From Rhodanobacter_A agri (GTDB lineage: Bacteria; Pseudomonadota; Gammaproteobacteria; Xanthomonadales; Rhodanobacteraceae), in NCBI RefSeq assembly GCF_044904705.1, contig NZ_JADIKL010000002.1, positions 1 to 64,000 of the forward strand: DNA of 64,000 nucleotides, in the 5' to 3' direction. Under the pieces are notes generated by a model that was not told where the DNA came from, ran no database searches, and worked only from the letters and a program-made list of their open reading frames with translations. Of the stretch, positions 26,859 to 35,235 are shown piece by piece (position 1 is the stretch's first letter; the number at the start of each line of letters is the position of its first letter). A program made the position numbers and the translations under genes.

Positions 26859-28370
26859 TCAGCCGTCGTTGTGTCCTTGCGCCGCCGGCAGGATCTGCCA
26901 CTTGAAGTCGTAGTCCCACTGGTCGAAATACAGGTTGCCGCCGTTCCATTCGACTTCGCCGCGCTGCGAGTCGACATTGTCGGAACGGAAATGCTGCTTG
27001 GGCGGTGCGAAGGTCTGCCCGTAGTCGTCGTTGAACGCGATGCGGTAGGCGTCGAGACCGCCGAGGTAGAACCATTGTAACGCCGGGTCGTCGCCCGGGC
27101 CGGGCCGCAGCTGGCCGGTGGTGACGTCCATCGGCACCCAGCCGTAGGGCGCCAGATACAGGTAGCCCCAGTCGTGGATATCGCTGTACTTGCCGTCGTC
27201 GGCGAACACCATGCCCGACTGCCAGCGCGTGGGAATGCCGTTGAGCCGCAGCAAGGTCATCAGCAGCATGGTCTGCTGACCGCAGTCGCCATGGCCGGCG
27301 TGCAGTGTGTAGTCGCTGATGTTGCTGATCGTCGAGTACTCGCGCGCGCCGGCCCAGGGAATGCGGTCGACCGCGGCGAACAGTTTCTGCGCGATGCGCC
27401 AGGGATTCTTCTCGTTGCCCACCACCTTGCGCGAGAACGCCCGCATCGCCGGGGTGAACACGATGTGCGGCGGGCGCTCGGCCACGAACGGGGCCAGTTC
27501 GGGCGTGATCGCCGGCAACCGCGTGCGGTCGGGATCGACGGCGTGGTACTGCGCGTACACGGTCAGTTCGTAGGTCACCGAGAACACGGTGGGCTGGCCG
27601 GCGTGGGCCGGCTGTTCCAGGTGTACGGTGCGTTGCAAGGCCGTGGTCGGTGCGATCTCGTGCTGCGCCGGTTCGCTGGCGACGTAGCGGATGTTCTCTT
27701 GCTGCCCCGCAATCGCGCGCGGGTAGGGGATCCAGGCGCGAACGATCTGTCCGGCGGGCACTGCGTCGGCCTTGACGGTAAGGATCTGGGTCATCCGCAC
27801 GCGACGCGGCAGCACGCTGCTGCGGTGCTCGGCCAATGCGGTGTGGTAGACCGCGCGCTGATGGTCGTTCAACGATTCCATCGGACCGGCGCTGAGCGGC
27901 GTCTGCACCGCGCGCCGCGCCAGCGCCTCGGGGCTGAGCCGGAACAGGTTGCTGGGCGAGCGTTTGAAGTACAGCGTGCGGCCGTCGATCACCTGGTGCT
28001 CGAACAAGCCCTCGGCATTCCATCTGGCGAACTCGGCGTCGCTGAGGTCGGGGATTTCCTTGCGCACACGCGCCTTGACGTCGTCGGCGCTGAGGGTGAA
28101 ATCGAGCAGGATGCGGTGCATGCGTTCGCGCTGGAACAGCAAGGCGTTGCGTGTCTGCGTCGCCAGCTGCGGTTGCGTCAGGGCTTGTTCGATCGACGCC
28201 TCGGCCGCTTTGAAATGGCCGGCGTCGATCTGGCTGATGATGGGGGCGAGCGGCGTGTCGGCCGTTGCGGCGAATGCCATCGGCATGGCGAGCAGCAGGG
28301 CCAGCAAGGCGAGCATCGCGCGCCGCACGCAGAGGTGCCGGCGTGGCGCGATCGGATGCGGCGTGCCCAT
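26859..28370 (-). CDS. Exported transglutaminase-like protein
   Basis: The 503-residue protein has a signal peptide (about 18-40, ALLALLLAMPMAFAA) and a transglutaminase-core domain in its C-terminal half. The Cys is in GHGDCGQQTMLL (about residue 361), the His in DIHDWGYLYL and the Asp in PMDVTTG. The family includes cysteine proteases and structural proteins. The first ~200 residues are helical and of unknown role. It is the last gene of the minus-strand group by position but the first transcribed, and it is divergent from the DUF819 operon. Confidence 0.88.
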   Translation of the reverse strand: MGTPHPIAPRRHLCVRRAMLALLALLLAMPMAFAATADTPLAPIISQIDAGHFKAAEASIEQALTQPQLATQTRNALLFQRERMHRILLDFTLSADDVKARVRKEIPDLSDAEFARWNAEGLFEHQVIDGRTLYFKRSPSNLFRLSPEALARRAVQTPLSAGPMESLNDHQRAVYHTALAEHRSSVLPRRVRMTQILTVKADAVPAGQIVRAWIPYPRAIAGQQENIRYVASEPAQHEIAPTTALQRTVHLEQPAHAGQPTVFSVTYELTVYAQYHAVDPDRTRLPAITPELAPFVAERPPHIVFTPAMRAFSRKVVGNEKNPWRIAQKLFAAVDRIPWAGAREYSTISNISDYTLHAGHGDCGQQTMLLMTLLRLNGIPTRWQSGMVFADDGKYSDIHDWGYLYLAPYGWVPMDVTTGQLRPGPGDDPALQWFYLGGLDAYRIAFNDDYGQTFAPPKQHFRSDNVDSQRGEVEWNGGNLYFDQWDYDFKWQILPAAQGHNDG

Positions 28371-28532
28371 CGTCTGACCCCCGATGTGAAACCCCCGGAA
28401 GCATGCTGTGTAGCACGCTTGCAAATCGCGGTCAATAATTTATGCTTCGAATGGATGGCAATGGAATCATCTATTCCTGATTGCCCGGACCCGTTCCGCC
28501 TCGCGGCGGACCACCCAACAAGGGGAACGCGC
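28371..28532. promoter_or_regulatory. Divergent control region of the two stem-peptide gene groups
   Basis: TTGCAA, 16 bases, then TATGCT (about 28419-28446) is a fair plus-strand promoter. A GGAAT-N5-ATTCC dyad (28463-28477) lies just downstream and could be the site of the RpiR regulator encoded in the operon. The AAGGGG 7 bases before GTG 28533 is a strong ribosome binding site and decides that start over ATG 28455. Confidence 0.4.
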
Positions 28533-29684
28533 GTGATCCACACGGTCTGGCCTTATCTGGCGGTGATGTTGCTGGCCGCCGGCCTGTTCCCCGCCATGGA
28601 GCGGCGCTTCGGCTGGCGCGTCTTCAACGTGCTGCCGCCGATCGTGTTCACCTACCTGCTTGTCACCGCACTGTCGGTAGCCGGCCTGTGGCAGCTCAAC
28701 GACGGCATCCGCGCCGCGCAGGGCATGCTCACCGACCGGCTGGTGCCGGCGCTGCTGTTCCTGCTGATGATCAACTGCGACCTGCGTGCGATCTGGCGGC
28801 TCGGGCCGCGCGTGCTGGCCGTGTTCACCTGCGCCGGCATCGCACTGTTCATCGCCTTCATCGGCACCTACCTGCTGTACCGGCACTGGCTGCCGGGCGA
28901 CGACTGGCAGCCGTTGGCCGCGCTGTCGGGCAGCTGGATGGGCGGGACCGCGAACATGATCGCCGTGAAGCAGGCGATCGGCATGTCCGACCAGCACCTG
29001 GCGATGTCGCTGCTCACCGATGCGCTGTGCTACTCGATGTGGGTGGTGGTGCTGTTCTCGGTGGCGCGCCTGGCGCCGGCGTTCAACCGCTGGACCGGGG
29101 CACGCTCCAGCGGCGACATGGAGGTGGCCGAGACACCGACCAGCGGGCCGATCACCTACGACTGCGTGTTGCTGTGGCTGGGCATGGCGCTGGCGGTGGC
29201 GGCGTTGTCGAGCTGGGCGTCGGACTGGCTGCCGGTATCCAGCATGATCAGCGGCACCACCTGGGCGATCCTGCTCGCCACCGCCGCGGGGCTGGTGGTG
29301 GCGCACACGCCGCTGTCGCGGTTTCCCGGCGCAAGCAAGATCTCCAGCGCGATGCTGATCAGCGTGGTCGCGGTGCTGGCCTCGCAGAGCAACTTCCAGG
29401 GCATCGCGGCCGCGCCGATGTACCTGCTGTGCGGCGTCACCATCATCACGATCCATGCGGCGCTGCTGGTGGGTTTCGCCAAGCTGTTCCATTTCGATCT
29501 CTACCTTTGCGGCATCTCGTCGCTGGCGCAGATCGGCGGCGTCGCCGCCACGCCGGTGCTGGCCGCGAGCTATTCGCGGGCGCTGGTGCCGGTGGGCGTG
29601 TTGCTGGCACTACTGGGCTACATCCTCGGCACCGCCTTCGGCCTGCTGGTGGCGAGCGTGATGTCGATGCTGGCCGGGTCATGA
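28533..29684 (+). CDS. DUF819 family membrane transporter-like protein
   Basis: The 383-residue product is almost entirely hydrophobic, with about 10-12 membrane helices and the DUF819/YjcL signature region LSGSWMGGTANMIAVKQAIG and the late ISSLAQIGGVAATPVLAASY. It resembles the sodium-coupled carboxylate/amino-acid carriers of the CPA/BART group. The GTG start is chosen for its AAGGGG Shine-Dalgarno. Its stop overlaps the NlpC/P60 start (ATGA). Placed between an exported endopeptidase and a cytoplasmic dipeptide epimerase, it is a good candidate for the carrier of L-Ala-D-Glu; that function is inference. Confidence 0.85.
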   Translation: MIHTVWPYLAVMLLAAGLFPAMERRFGWRVFNVLPPIVFTYLLVTALSVAGLWQLNDGIRAAQGMLTDRLVPALLFLLMINCDLRAIWRLGPRVLAVFTCAGIALFIAFIGTYLLYRHWLPGDDWQPLAALSGSWMGGTANMIAVKQAIGMSDQHLAMSLLTDALCYSMWVVVLFSVARLAPAFNRWTGARSSGDMEVAETPTSGPITYDCVLLWLGMALAVAALSSWASDWLPVSSMISGTTWAILLATAAGLVVAHTPLSRFPGASKISSAMLISVVAVLASQSNFQGIAAAPMYLLCGVTIITIHAALLVGFAKLFHFDLYLCGISSLAQIGGVAATPVLAASYSRALVPVGVLLALLGYILGTAFGLLVASVMSMLAGS

Positions 29685-31114
29685 GCCGGCGTCGTTACGG
29701 GAGCATGGTCATGCGATCTTTCCGGTTTGTGGCGACGTTGTTCGTTTTTGCCCTGACGGCCACGCCGCTGGCTGCGCGCGATGGGAGTCCGTCCGGCGCG
29801 ACGTCCGCCTCCGGCATGCCCGGGATGGGTGCGGCGCAGCTCACGCCGGACTACTGGATCGGGCTGTTGCAACAACCCGACCGGGTGATCCTCGACCGGA
29901 CACAGATCGCGGCAGAGAACGCGCAGCTGCTGAAGACCGATCCGTCGATGCACGACCTGAGCGCCTTGCCGCACACGCTGGACCGTGCACGGGTCGCAGG
30001 CTGGATCCAGGCGATTTCGGAGCGTCCCACGCGGCCGGTGTTTGACGCCGACGGCCAGCCGGTGCCTGCGGCCACACTGGACGCACTGGTCGACGCGCTG
30101 GCGCTGGCGGACATCCCCGCGCAACAGCCCACGCGCTACGGATTGGTGGTGCGCCGCGCCGCGCTGCGTGCGTTCCCCACCGCGCTGCGCGTGTTCAGCG
30201 AGAAGGGCGATACCGACATCGACCGCTTCCAGGAGACCGCCGAGTTTCCCGGTACGCCGGTGGTGATCGCCCATGCCAGCCGCGACGGCCAGTGGCTGTT
30301 CGTGGTGAGTCCGCGCTATGCCGCGTGGACGAAGAAGGACAACGTGGCCGAGGGCAGCGCCGCCGAGGTGTTCGGTTATGCGGAGCAGGCGCCGTACCGG
30401 GTGATCACCGGTGCCACCGAACACACCGTGTTCACCCCCGAGCGGCCCGAGCTGTCGCAGCTGCAGCTGGACATGGGCACGCGTGTACCGCTGCAGGCCG
30501 GATTGCCGCCGGACGAGCCGGTGAACGGGCAGACGGCGCAGGCCGCATGGACGTTGCGGCTGCCGTACCGCGATGCCGGCGGCAAGCTCGCGTTCTCGCC
30601 GGCACTGCTGCAGAAGAGCACCGACAGCGCGCCCGACTACCTGCCGCTGACCCGGGCCAACATCATCCGCCAGGCCTTCAAGTTCCTCGGCGAACGTTAT
30701 GGCTGGGGCCACGCCTACGACGGCCGCGACTGCTCGGGCTTCGTCTCCGACGTCTACCGCAGCATGGGCGTGCAGATGCCGCGCGACACCAGCAAGCAGT
30801 CGGTGAGCCCGGCGTTGTCGCACCGGCTGTTCACCGCCAAGGACAGCCGCGAGGCGCGGCTGGCGGCGGTGCGCGCGCTGCAGGTGGGCGACCTGGTCTA
30901 CATCCCCGGCCACGTGATGATGGTGATCGGCCAACGCGACGGCCAGCCGTACGTGATCCACGACGTGGGCGGCATGAGCTGGCGCAGGAGCGACGGCAGC
31001 ATCGGCCACATCAAGCTCAACGCGGTGTCGGTGACGCCGCTGCTGCCGAACCTGTTCAACGACCACCAGACCTATGTCGACCGCATGACCAGCATCGTGC
31101 GCATCCGTCACTGA
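29681..31114 (+). CDS. NlpC/P60 gamma-D-glutamyl-diaminoacid endopeptidase, YkfC-like
   Basis: The 477-residue protein has a signal peptide (cleavage about residue 32, PLAA), two SH3-type regions (about 160-320, with VVRRAALRAFPT and QWLFVVSPRYAAW) and a C-terminal NlpC/P60 domain. Its triad is C351 (GRDCSGFVSDVYR), H411 (GHVMMVIG) and H427 (VIHDVGG). The layout equals YkfC/dipeptidyl-peptidase VI, which cuts D-Glu from meso-DAP in L-Ala-gamma-D-Glu-DAP peptides with a free N-terminus. An ATG at 29705 is an alternative start. The dipeptide epimerase follows, as in the ykf operon of Bacillus. Confidence 0.93.
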   Translation: MSRRRYGSMVMRSFRFVATLFVFALTATPLAARDGSPSGATSASGMPGMGAAQLTPDYWIGLLQQPDRVILDRTQIAAENAQLLKTDPSMHDLSALPHTLDRARVAGWIQAISERPTRPVFDADGQPVPAATLDALVDALALADIPAQQPTRYGLVVRRAALRAFPTALRVFSEKGDTDIDRFQETAEFPGTPVVIAHASRDGQWLFVVSPRYAAWTKKDNVAEGSAAEVFGYAEQAPYRVITGATEHTVFTPERPELSQLQLDMGTRVPLQAGLPPDEPVNGQTAQAAWTLRLPYRDAGGKLAFSPALLQKSTDSAPDYLPLTRANIIRQAFKFLGERYGWGHAYDGRDCSGFVSDVYRSMGVQMPRDTSKQSVSPALSHRLFTAKDSREARLAAVRALQVGDLVYIPGHVMMVIGQRDGQPYVIHDVGGMSWRRSDGSIGHIKLNAVSVTPLLPNLFNDHQTYVDRMTSIVRIRH

Positions 31115-31167
31115 ATCGTCGCAGGCGATACCAAGCACCAGGACATGGACTCCATGAAGGCTGCCTC

Positions 31168-32265
31168 ATGAAAATCACCGACATCACCTTCGGCATGCTG
31201 CGGGTACCGCTGAAGACGCCGTTCAAGACCGCCTTGCGCACCGTCGCCACGATCGAGGACATCGTGGTGATGGTGCACACCGACACCGGCCATGTCGGCT
31301 ACGGCGAGGCGCCGGCCACCGCGGTGATCACCGGCGACACGCATGGCTCGATCATCGACGCGATCCGCCACTACATTTCGCCGCGGCTGATCGGCATGGA
31401 GGTGGCCGATCTCAATCGCGTCACCCAGCTAATCCAGGGCGCGATGGAAAAGAACACCAGCGCCAAGGCGGCGGTGGAGATCGCTGTCTACGACTTGTGG
31501 GGCCAGCTGTACAAAGCACCGCTGTACAAGCTGCTCGGCGGCGGCGACCCGGCGATCACCACCGACATCACCATCAGCGTGGACTACATCGACAAGATGG
31601 TGGCCGATTCGGTGGACGCGGTGGAGCGCGGTTTCGAATCGCTGAAGATCAAGGTAGGCAAGGACATCGGCGTGGACATCGAGCGCGTGCGCGCGATCTA
31701 CGCCGCCGTGGAGAACCGCGCGCTGCTGCGGCTGGACGCCAACCAGGGCTGGACCGCCAAGCAGGCGGTGTACGCGTTACAGACGCTGGAGGACGCCGGC
31801 ATCAAGCTGGAACTGGTCGAGCAGCCGGTGAAGGCGCGCGACCTGGCCGGCATGCGCTACGTCACCGAGCGCGTGCACACGCCGGTGATGGCCGACGAAA
31901 GCGTGTTCGGCCCGATGGAGGTGATCGAGCTGATCCGCATGCGCGCGGCCGACATCATCAACATCAAGCTGATGAAGACCGGCGGCATCTCCAACGCCAT
32001 CCGCATCGCCGACATCGCTGCCATGCATGGCGTCGAATGCATGATCGGCTGCATGCTGGAAACCTCGATCAGCGTGGCCGCCGCGGTGCACGTGGCGGTG
32101 GCCAAGGCCGACGTGATCACCAAGGTCGACCTGGACGGCCCCTCGCTGGCGCGCTTCAACCCGATCGACGGCGGGGTGATCTTCAACGAGTCGGAGATCT
32201 CGGTGACGGACGCGCCCGGCCTGGGCATCCGCGAGATCCGCGGCCTGGAAAGGATCGAAACCTGA
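31168..32265 (+). CDS. L-Ala-D/L-Glu (dipeptide) epimerase
   Basis: This 365-residue enolase-superfamily enzyme has the complete active site: acid/base lysines K160-x-K162 and K267, metal ligands D190, E219 and D243, and the DxD pair D321/D323 that binds the dipeptide amino group in characterised L-Ala-D/L-Glu epimerases. It turns L-Ala-D-Glu from peptidoglycan into L-Ala-L-Glu for normal peptidases. There is no signal peptide, so the substrate must be imported. Its stop overlaps the regulator start (TGATG). Confidence in the dipeptide specificity is high because of DxD and the NlpC/P60 neighbour. Confidence 0.94.
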   Translation: MKITDITFGMLRVPLKTPFKTALRTVATIEDIVVMVHTDTGHVGYGEAPATAVITGDTHGSIIDAIRHYISPRLIGMEVADLNRVTQLIQGAMEKNTSAKAAVEIAVYDLWGQLYKAPLYKLLGGGDPAITTDITISVDYIDKMVADSVDAVERGFESLKIKVGKDIGVDIERVRAIYAAVENRALLRLDANQGWTAKQAVYALQTLEDAGIKLELVEQPVKARDLAGMRYVTERVHTPVMADESVFGPMEVIELIRMRAADIINIKLMKTGGISNAIRIADIAAMHGVECMIGCMLETSISVAAAVHVAVAKADVITKVDLDGPSLARFNPIDGGVIFNESEISVTDAPGLGIREIRGLERIET

Positions 32266-33122
32266 TGTCGCCCCTGGTCAAAATCCGTTCGGAGCGCGAC
32301 CAGATGTCGGCGGTGGAGCGGCGCATCGCCGACTTCATCCTGGAGAACGCGCAGCTGCTGCGCGACTATTCCTCGCAACAGCTGGCCGACGCGCTGGGTA
32401 TCAGCCAGTCCAGCGTGGTCAAGTTCACCCAGAAGCTCGGCTTCAAGGGGTATCCGGATCTCAAGTACTCGGTCGGCGAGGCGATCGCCCGCGCCGACAA
32501 CGGCGACGCGCCGCAACCGGCGGCAGCGAGCGCCCGCGAACAGGCCGCTTCGCTGGCGGAGCAGCTGTGGCGGCGCAAATCGGAAGCGGAGGAAGCGACC
32601 CGGCTGATCAATACGCCCGAGGCGATCCGCGCCGTGGCCGAGGCGATCGGCCAGGCCGGCCGCAGCGGCAAGGTGTTCATCATCGGCCTGGGCGAGGACG
32701 ACATCTACGCGCGCGGCTTCGCGCTGAAGCTGTCGCTGCTGGGCATCCTCGCCGTGCACAACTTCGATACCGCGCGGATGACCGCCAACATCTCCGCCGC
32801 CGCTCCCGGCGATGTGCTGCTGGTGTTCTCCGAGCACGGCAACCACCCGGCGCTGGGCAAGATCGCGCGCTACTTCCGCGAGCACCGCGGCAAGGTGATC
32901 TCGGTGACGCGGCATACCGCCAACCCGCTGCGCACGCTGGCCGACATGTCCTTGCTGGTGTCGGCCCACGACGAGCAGCCGTACATCCAGCCGCTGCTTT
33001 ACCAGTCCGCGCTGCAACACCTGCTCGACAACGTTTTCGTGCTGCTGTGCGAGGGGCACGACGATCGCCGCGCGCAGCTGCTGGCGAACCTGGAACGCAT
33101 CCAGCTGATGCTCGAACCGTAA
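32265..33122 (+). CDS. RpiR family transcriptional regulator with SIS domain
   Basis: The 285-residue protein has an N-terminal RpiR helix-turn-helix (about 1-77; SSQQLADALGISQSSVVKF is the recognition region) and a C-terminal SIS domain (about 110-265) that in relatives binds phosphosugars, for example MurNAc-6-P in MurR. Coupling to the epimerase gene indicates that it controls the stem-peptide operon. The inducer may be a muropeptide-derived metabolite. The regulatory link is inferred from position. Confidence 0.92.
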   Translation: MSPLVKIRSERDQMSAVERRIADFILENAQLLRDYSSQQLADALGISQSSVVKFTQKLGFKGYPDLKYSVGEAIARADNGDAPQPAAASAREQAASLAEQLWRRKSEAEEATRLINTPEAIRAVAEAIGQAGRSGKVFIIGLGEDDIYARGFALKLSLLGILAVHNFDTARMTANISAAAPGDVLLVFSEHGNHPALGKIARYFREHRGKVISVTRHTANPLRTLADMSLLVSAHDEQPYIQPLLYQSALQHLLDNVFVLLCEGHDDRRAQLLANLERIQLMLEP

Positions 33123-33152
33123 GTCTTCCGTCCTCCCACCAGGCAGGTCCGC

Positions 33153-33950
33153 ATGGCTTTCCAACGTTCCTTCCGTTTGCGCTTGGTGCCGGCCTTGGCG
33201 TTGCTGGCGTTGTCTGCCGCCGCCGCCGCCGGCGAGCCGAAAACCGCCGAGGCGGACCACTGGCGCAGCGCGCGCCAGCTGGTGCTGGTGATCGTGCCCG
33301 ACTGGAACGCCGGCCACGGCAAGCTGCGCACGTTCACGCGCGGGCCGCATGGCTGGGCCGCGGCAGGCATCGATGCGCCGGTGGTGATCGGCAAGAACGG
33401 CGCGGCCTGGGGGCTGGGCCTGAACGAGCTGCGCAGCGACGGACCGGTCAAGCACGAAGGCGACGACCGCAGCCCCGCGGGGGTGTTCCGTGTCGGCACG
33501 GTATTCGGTTACGCGACCCGCGCTGACACCGCCATGCCTTATCGCGCGCTGAGCGCCAGCGACTATTGCGTCGATGTCAGCGGTACCGCGCAATACAACC
33601 GCATCGTCGACGCCACGGTGGTCGGCGAGGACGCGGTGAAAGGCTCCACCGAGCCGATGCGGCGCGACATCCACGTGCACGGCGACCAGGCCTACCGGCT
33701 GGGTTTCAACATCGAGCAGAACCCGCAGGCGAAGCCGCTGGGCGGCAGCTGCATCTTCGGCCATCTGTGGAAGTCGCCGAGCACGCCCACCGCCGGCTGC
33801 ACCGCGATGACGCCGGCGGTGATGCAGTCGCTGGTGGCCTGGCTGAAGCCGCAGCAGCAGCCGGTATTCGTGTTGCTGCCGCAAAGCGCCTACCTGAAGC
33901 TGCGCGAGCACTGGCAGCTTCCGCGCGTCGACGCGGAGCCGGCGCGATGA
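33153..33950 (+). CDS. Exported YkuD-family L,D-transpeptidase-like protein
   Basis: The 265-residue precursor has a signal peptide (about 1-27) and a YkuD catalytic domain of the COG3786 type, with H204 in CIFGHLW and the nucleophile C216 in PTAGCTAM. An upstream IHVHGD segment may supply another conserved His. Such proteins cross-link or trim peptidoglycan stem peptides. Its stop overlaps the symporter start (ATGA), tying it to the transport genes. Confidence 0.9.
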   Translation: MAFQRSFRLRLVPALALLALSAAAAAGEPKTAEADHWRSARQLVLVIVPDWNAGHGKLRTFTRGPHGWAAAGIDAPVVIGKNGAAWGLGLNELRSDGPVKHEGDDRSPAGVFRVGTVFGYATRADTAMPYRALSASDYCVDVSGTAQYNRIVDATVVGEDAVKGSTEPMRRDIHVHGDQAYRLGFNIEQNPQAKPLGGSCIFGHLWKSPSTPTAGCTAMTPAVMQSLVAWLKPQQQPVFVLLPQSAYLKLREHWQLPRVDAEPAR

Positions 33951-35233
33951 AGATGAGCGCGACCAGTCGCGTCCTGGCCGGCCTGGTGGCCGGTGTCGTC
34001 ACCGGTCTGCTGCTGGCCGCATGGCGGCCGCGGGTGGCACTGCAGGTTGCCGGCGTGGCGCAGCCGATCGGCAAGCTGTGGTTGAACGCGTTGCAGATGA
34101 CCGTGGTGCCGCTGGTGCTGGCGCTGGTGGTGGTCGGCGTGAACACGGCTACCGATGCGGCGGCGTCCGGGCGCATCGCGCGACGCGCGCTCGTCGCCAT
34201 CATCGTGCTGCTCGTGCTGGGCGCGGCGGTTGCCGCACTGCTCGCGCCGCCGTTGCTGGCCATGTTTCCGCACAATCCGGCACTGAGCGAGGTGCTGCGC
34301 GGCAGCGCCGCGCACGCGCCAGACATCGCGCCGCCGGGCTGGGCCGACTGGTTCGCCGGCATCGTGCCCAGCAACGCGCTGATGGCGGCGGCACAGAGCG
34401 CGATGCTGCCGCTGGTGGTGTTTGCGCTGTTCCTCGGCTTCGCGCTCACGCAGTTGCAGCCATCGCGGCGTGCGCTGCTGGTGGAGTTCTTCCAGGCTGT
34501 TGCCGACGCGATGATCGTGATTGTGCGCTGGGTGCTGTGGCTGGCGCCGCTGGGCGTGTTCGCGCTGATCCTCGCGGTGTGCGCGCGTGCCGGCCTGGGC
34601 ATGGTGCGTGCACTCGGCGTTTACGTGCTGGTGGAGATCACCCTGTACCTCGTGGTCGCTGCGCTGATGCTGCCGGTGGCGGTGTTGTGGGGCGGCGAGC
34701 GCCTGCGACGCTTCGTGGCCGCGCTGGCGCCGGCGCAGGCCGTGGCGGCCAGCACGCAGTCTTCGCTGGCGTCGTTGCCGGCGATGCTGGAAAGCGCAGA
34801 GCGGCGGCTGGGCTATCCCTCGCAGGTCACCGCCCTGGTGCTGCCGATGGCGGTGTCGCTGTGCCGGCTCACCAGTCCGGTGCAGTACATCGCCTCCGCC
34901 TGTTTCATCGCATGGGCCAGCGGCATCGATCTCGGCGCCGCGCAGCTGATGGCCGGTGCGGCGTTGGCGGTGGTGATCAGCCTGGGTTCGGTGGGCCTGC
35001 CCGGCCAGGTCACCTTCATGGCGACCAACCTGCCGGTGGCGCAGGCAATGGGTGTGCCGGTGGCGCCGCTGGGCCTGATGCTGGCGGTGGATACCTTGCC
35101 CGACGTGTTCGCCACGCTCGGCAACGTCACCGCCGATCTCACCGTGGCCAGCGTGGTCGCGCGGCAATCGCGCAAGGACATCTCCGGTGCCGTCCGCGCG
35201 TGCGGGGACGGCGACACGGGAGCACGGGGTTGA
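33947..35233 (+). CDS. Dicarboxylate/amino acid:cation symporter (DAACS, GltP/DctA type)
   Basis: The 428-residue membrane protein has the DAACS order: MTVVPLVLALVVVGVN in helix 3, the serine-rich hairpin QAVAASTQSSLASLPAM, the SLCRLTSPVQY helix and the late LGNVTADLTVA with the substrate/cation-binding aspartate. GltP/DctA relatives import glutamate, aspartate or C4-dicarboxylates with Na+ or H+. Glutamate released from stem peptides is the natural guess. It is coupled to the YkuD gene and followed two bases later by the flavoprotein. Confidence 0.9.
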   Translation: MKMSATSRVLAGLVAGVVTGLLLAAWRPRVALQVAGVAQPIGKLWLNALQMTVVPLVLALVVVGVNTATDAAASGRIARRALVAIIVLLVLGAAVAALLAPPLLAMFPHNPALSEVLRGSAAHAPDIAPPGWADWFAGIVPSNALMAAAQSAMLPLVVFALFLGFALTQLQPSRRALLVEFFQAVADAMIVIVRWVLWLAPLGVFALILAVCARAGLGMVRALGVYVLVEITLYLVVAALMLPVAVLWGGERLRRFVAALAPAQAVAASTQSSLASLPAMLESAERRLGYPSQVTALVLPMAVSLCRLTSPVQYIASACFIAWASGIDLGAAQLMAGAALAVVISLGSVGLPGQVTFMATNLPVAQAMGVPVAPLGLMLAVDTLPDVFATLGNVTADLTVASVVARQSRKDISGAVRACGDGDTGARG

Positions 35234-35235
35234 GC

